Shown: piece after piece, positions 5,455-6,681 of the stretch
Layout: each line of letters begins with the position of its first letter
Numbering within the stretch: position 1 is the stretch's first letter
Source: Eubacterium sp.
Lineage (GTDB): Bacteria > Bacillota > Clostridia > Lachnospirales > Lachnospiraceae
DNA length: 6,681 nt
Assembly (NCBI GenBank): GCA_017445525.1
Contig: JAFSTZ010000294.1
Location: forward strand, 1-6,681
Reading direction: 5' to 3'
Position numbers and translations under genes: made by a program
The notes under the pieces: model-generated
What the model was told of the DNA's origin: nothing
Seen by the model: only the letters and a program-made list of their open reading frames with translations
Databases searched by the model: none

Positions 5455-6681
5455 TTAACAAAGACCGTCTAAAACAGAGTTTACATATTTTCGATCATAG
5501 ATTTTATTTATATCATTGATATATATATCCGGTTCTACTCCACGGTCAGTATCATAGACTCCACCATTTTTCGTAAAACTGATGCGCTGTGGCCCGGATA
5601 TCTGAAAAAGTGTTCCGCTGGCTGTAGTCAAAGGCTGAACTGCACAGGAACCGCCGCCGGAGGTTCTGCCGATCAGTGTCACCTTATCAGAATCTTTCAT
5701 AATGGAAGGTACCAGATTGGCACTTGAATAGCTCTGACCGGAGATCAGGCAATAGAGTTTCAAGCCTCTGCCGTCCAGTGTGTCTTTCTCATCAAAGACA
5801 CCATCCAGATTTACATCAGTTTTATAATCAGCTACACTCATCGCCCCTGTGATCGTATCCTTCAGTACCATGTTGCTCGAGCCCAGGAATGTAGCAAGCA
5901 CATAATTTGCGGCAGAGGCCATGCCTCCTCCGTTGTTTGAGAGGTCCAATACTACACGTTTGATCGGAGAGCCGGGTCTGGTAATCTTTGCAAGAGAATA
6001 CTGCATCAGTTTAAATGTATCTTTTCCCAGCGTAGGAAGATCTGCATCTGTCGGAATCGTTGAGTAATCAAGACCATCTGACTCGTCCACTTCGAAGTTG
6101 TCAAATGTTATGTAAGCTGTATCACCAACCTCCTCATAAGGTATGAAACCATTGGGATAATATGCCGCTCTGGCAGCATACATCTCATTCATGATCCTTA
6201 TTCCTCTTGTTCTGTACGATCCTTGAGGCAGGCTGTTTCTGAACTCTTTCAGTTTATCCTGATCGGTGTTGTATGATGCATCCAGAAATTCACAGTGGAA
6301 ATCATCAAAATACAGATTGACAGCAGTTGCCAGTGCTTCATCTGTTCCGATGGAGTAGGGACTCAGTATCATCGCACCCAGTCCTGTATCGGTAAAAAAA
6401 TCATCAAACGTACTGATGTCATGTGTTTCCTTCAATCCGTACAGATAATCAAGTGCCAGACATAGCTCACCATAGTTGAAAGCAGCAAAAGCTTTGCTGT
6501 TCTTTTTCTTCGGCACACTGTAATATATCTTTCTCATCGCATCCGATAATCTGTCTCCGTCTCCGGCGATAAGTGATTTACCGTTAAACAGGATAGTTGT
6601 GTCACACTTTGTCATGAACAGATCGTTGAGAGTCTGAAGCGGGATATAATATCTTTTTTTATCCTTCAAAAGCTTGATCCC
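5455..6681 (-). CDS. S41-family (C-terminal-processing-like) serine peptidase, N-terminus beyond window
   Basis: S41 peptidases are usually exported or membrane-anchored serine proteases. Numbering is from a TTG at 6669, but the frame stays open to the window edge (GIKL precedes it), and YYIPLQTLNDLF looks internal, so the true start and any signal peptide are outside. The protein has a variable N-terminal region (1-180), then strand VGDTAYITFDNF (181-192), the S41 hallmark VVLDLSNNGGG (239-249), a likely nucleophile in GQSYSSAN (311-318, probably S315), and LIGRTSGGGS (332-341) where CtpA-type enzymes carry the catalytic lysine (GKG). No lysine is present there, so the mechanism is probably of the Ser-His type or otherwise non-CtpA. 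An EF-hand-like loop, DVNLDGVFDEKD (285-296), precedes the nucleophile. No PDZ domain is evident in the visible part. The gene converges on the GTPase operon and shares its terminator. The substrate is unknown. Confidence 0.85.
   Translation of the reverse strand, partial: GIKLLKDKKRYYIPLQTLNDLFMTKCDTTILFNGKSLIAGDGDRLSDAMRKIYYSVPKKKNSKAFAAFNYGELCLALDYLYGLKETHDISTFDDFFTDTGLGAMILSPYSIGTDEALATAVNLYFDDFHCEFLDASYNTDQDKLKEFRNSLPQGSYRTRGIRIMNEMYAARAAYYPNGFIPYEEVGDTAYITFDNFEVDESDGLDYSTIPTDADLPTLGKDTFKLMQYSLAKITRPGSPIKRVVLDLSNNGGGMASAANYVLATFLGSSNMVLKDTITGAMSVADYKTDVNLDGVFDEKDTLDGRGLKLYCLISGQSYSSANLVPSIMKDSDKVTLIGRTSGGGSCAVQPLTTASGTLFQISGPQRISFTKNGGVYDTDRGVEPDIYINDINKIYDRKYVNSVLDGLC

Overview
The window looks like a chromosomal segment of an anaerobic Firmicute, most probably a Lachnospiraceae-type Clostridium relative. 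This rests on the style of the proteins (citrate synthase tail, MurE-like ligase, TetM-like GTPase, S41 peptidase), GTG starts, frequent ATA isoleucine codons and mid-range GC. The assignment comes from recognition, not from a database search. Almost every base is accounted for, and no stretch over about 100 bases lacks a gene. I see no tRNA, rRNA, CRISPR array or insertion sequence.

Layout. Bases 1-243 (+) are the last 80 codons of a citrate synthase. They end in three consecutive stop codons and are followed by a bulged hairpin with a T-tract (about 262-290), a likely terminator. Three same-strand genes follow and probably form an operon: a Cof-type HAD phosphatase (343-1188), a divergent MurE-like Mur ligase (1204-2844) and an 840-residue translation-factor GTPase (2885-5407). 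A 13-bp bidirectional hairpin terminator (5407-5437) closes the operon and also serves the convergent gene. That gene is a minus-strand S41-family serine peptidase (5455-6681), whose 5' end lies beyond the window.

Main point of interest. The GTPase is a TetM/EF-G-like ribosomal factor fused through a basic linker to a C-terminal NYN nuclease domain. That domain closely resembles YacP/Rae1, the Bacillus subtilis ribosome-dependent A-site mRNA endonuclease. One polypeptide thus seems to join an A-site-binding GTPase with an A-site mRNA cutter. The domain-IV tip lacks the TetM residues linked to tetracycline displacement, so a role in ribosome rescue or translation-coupled mRNA decay is more likely than classical tetracycline resistance.

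The 40-base gap before this gene is exactly filled by a 13-codon ORF. Its start overlaps the Mur ligase stop (TGATG) and its stop overlaps the GTPase start (TGATG). It could be a translational-coupling or autoregulatory leader ORF. How the three operon genes work together is unknown. The Mur ligase implies peptidoglycan precursor chemistry, the HAD enzyme small-metabolite dephosphorylation and the fusion protein translation quality control, so co-expression is the only link the sequence supports.
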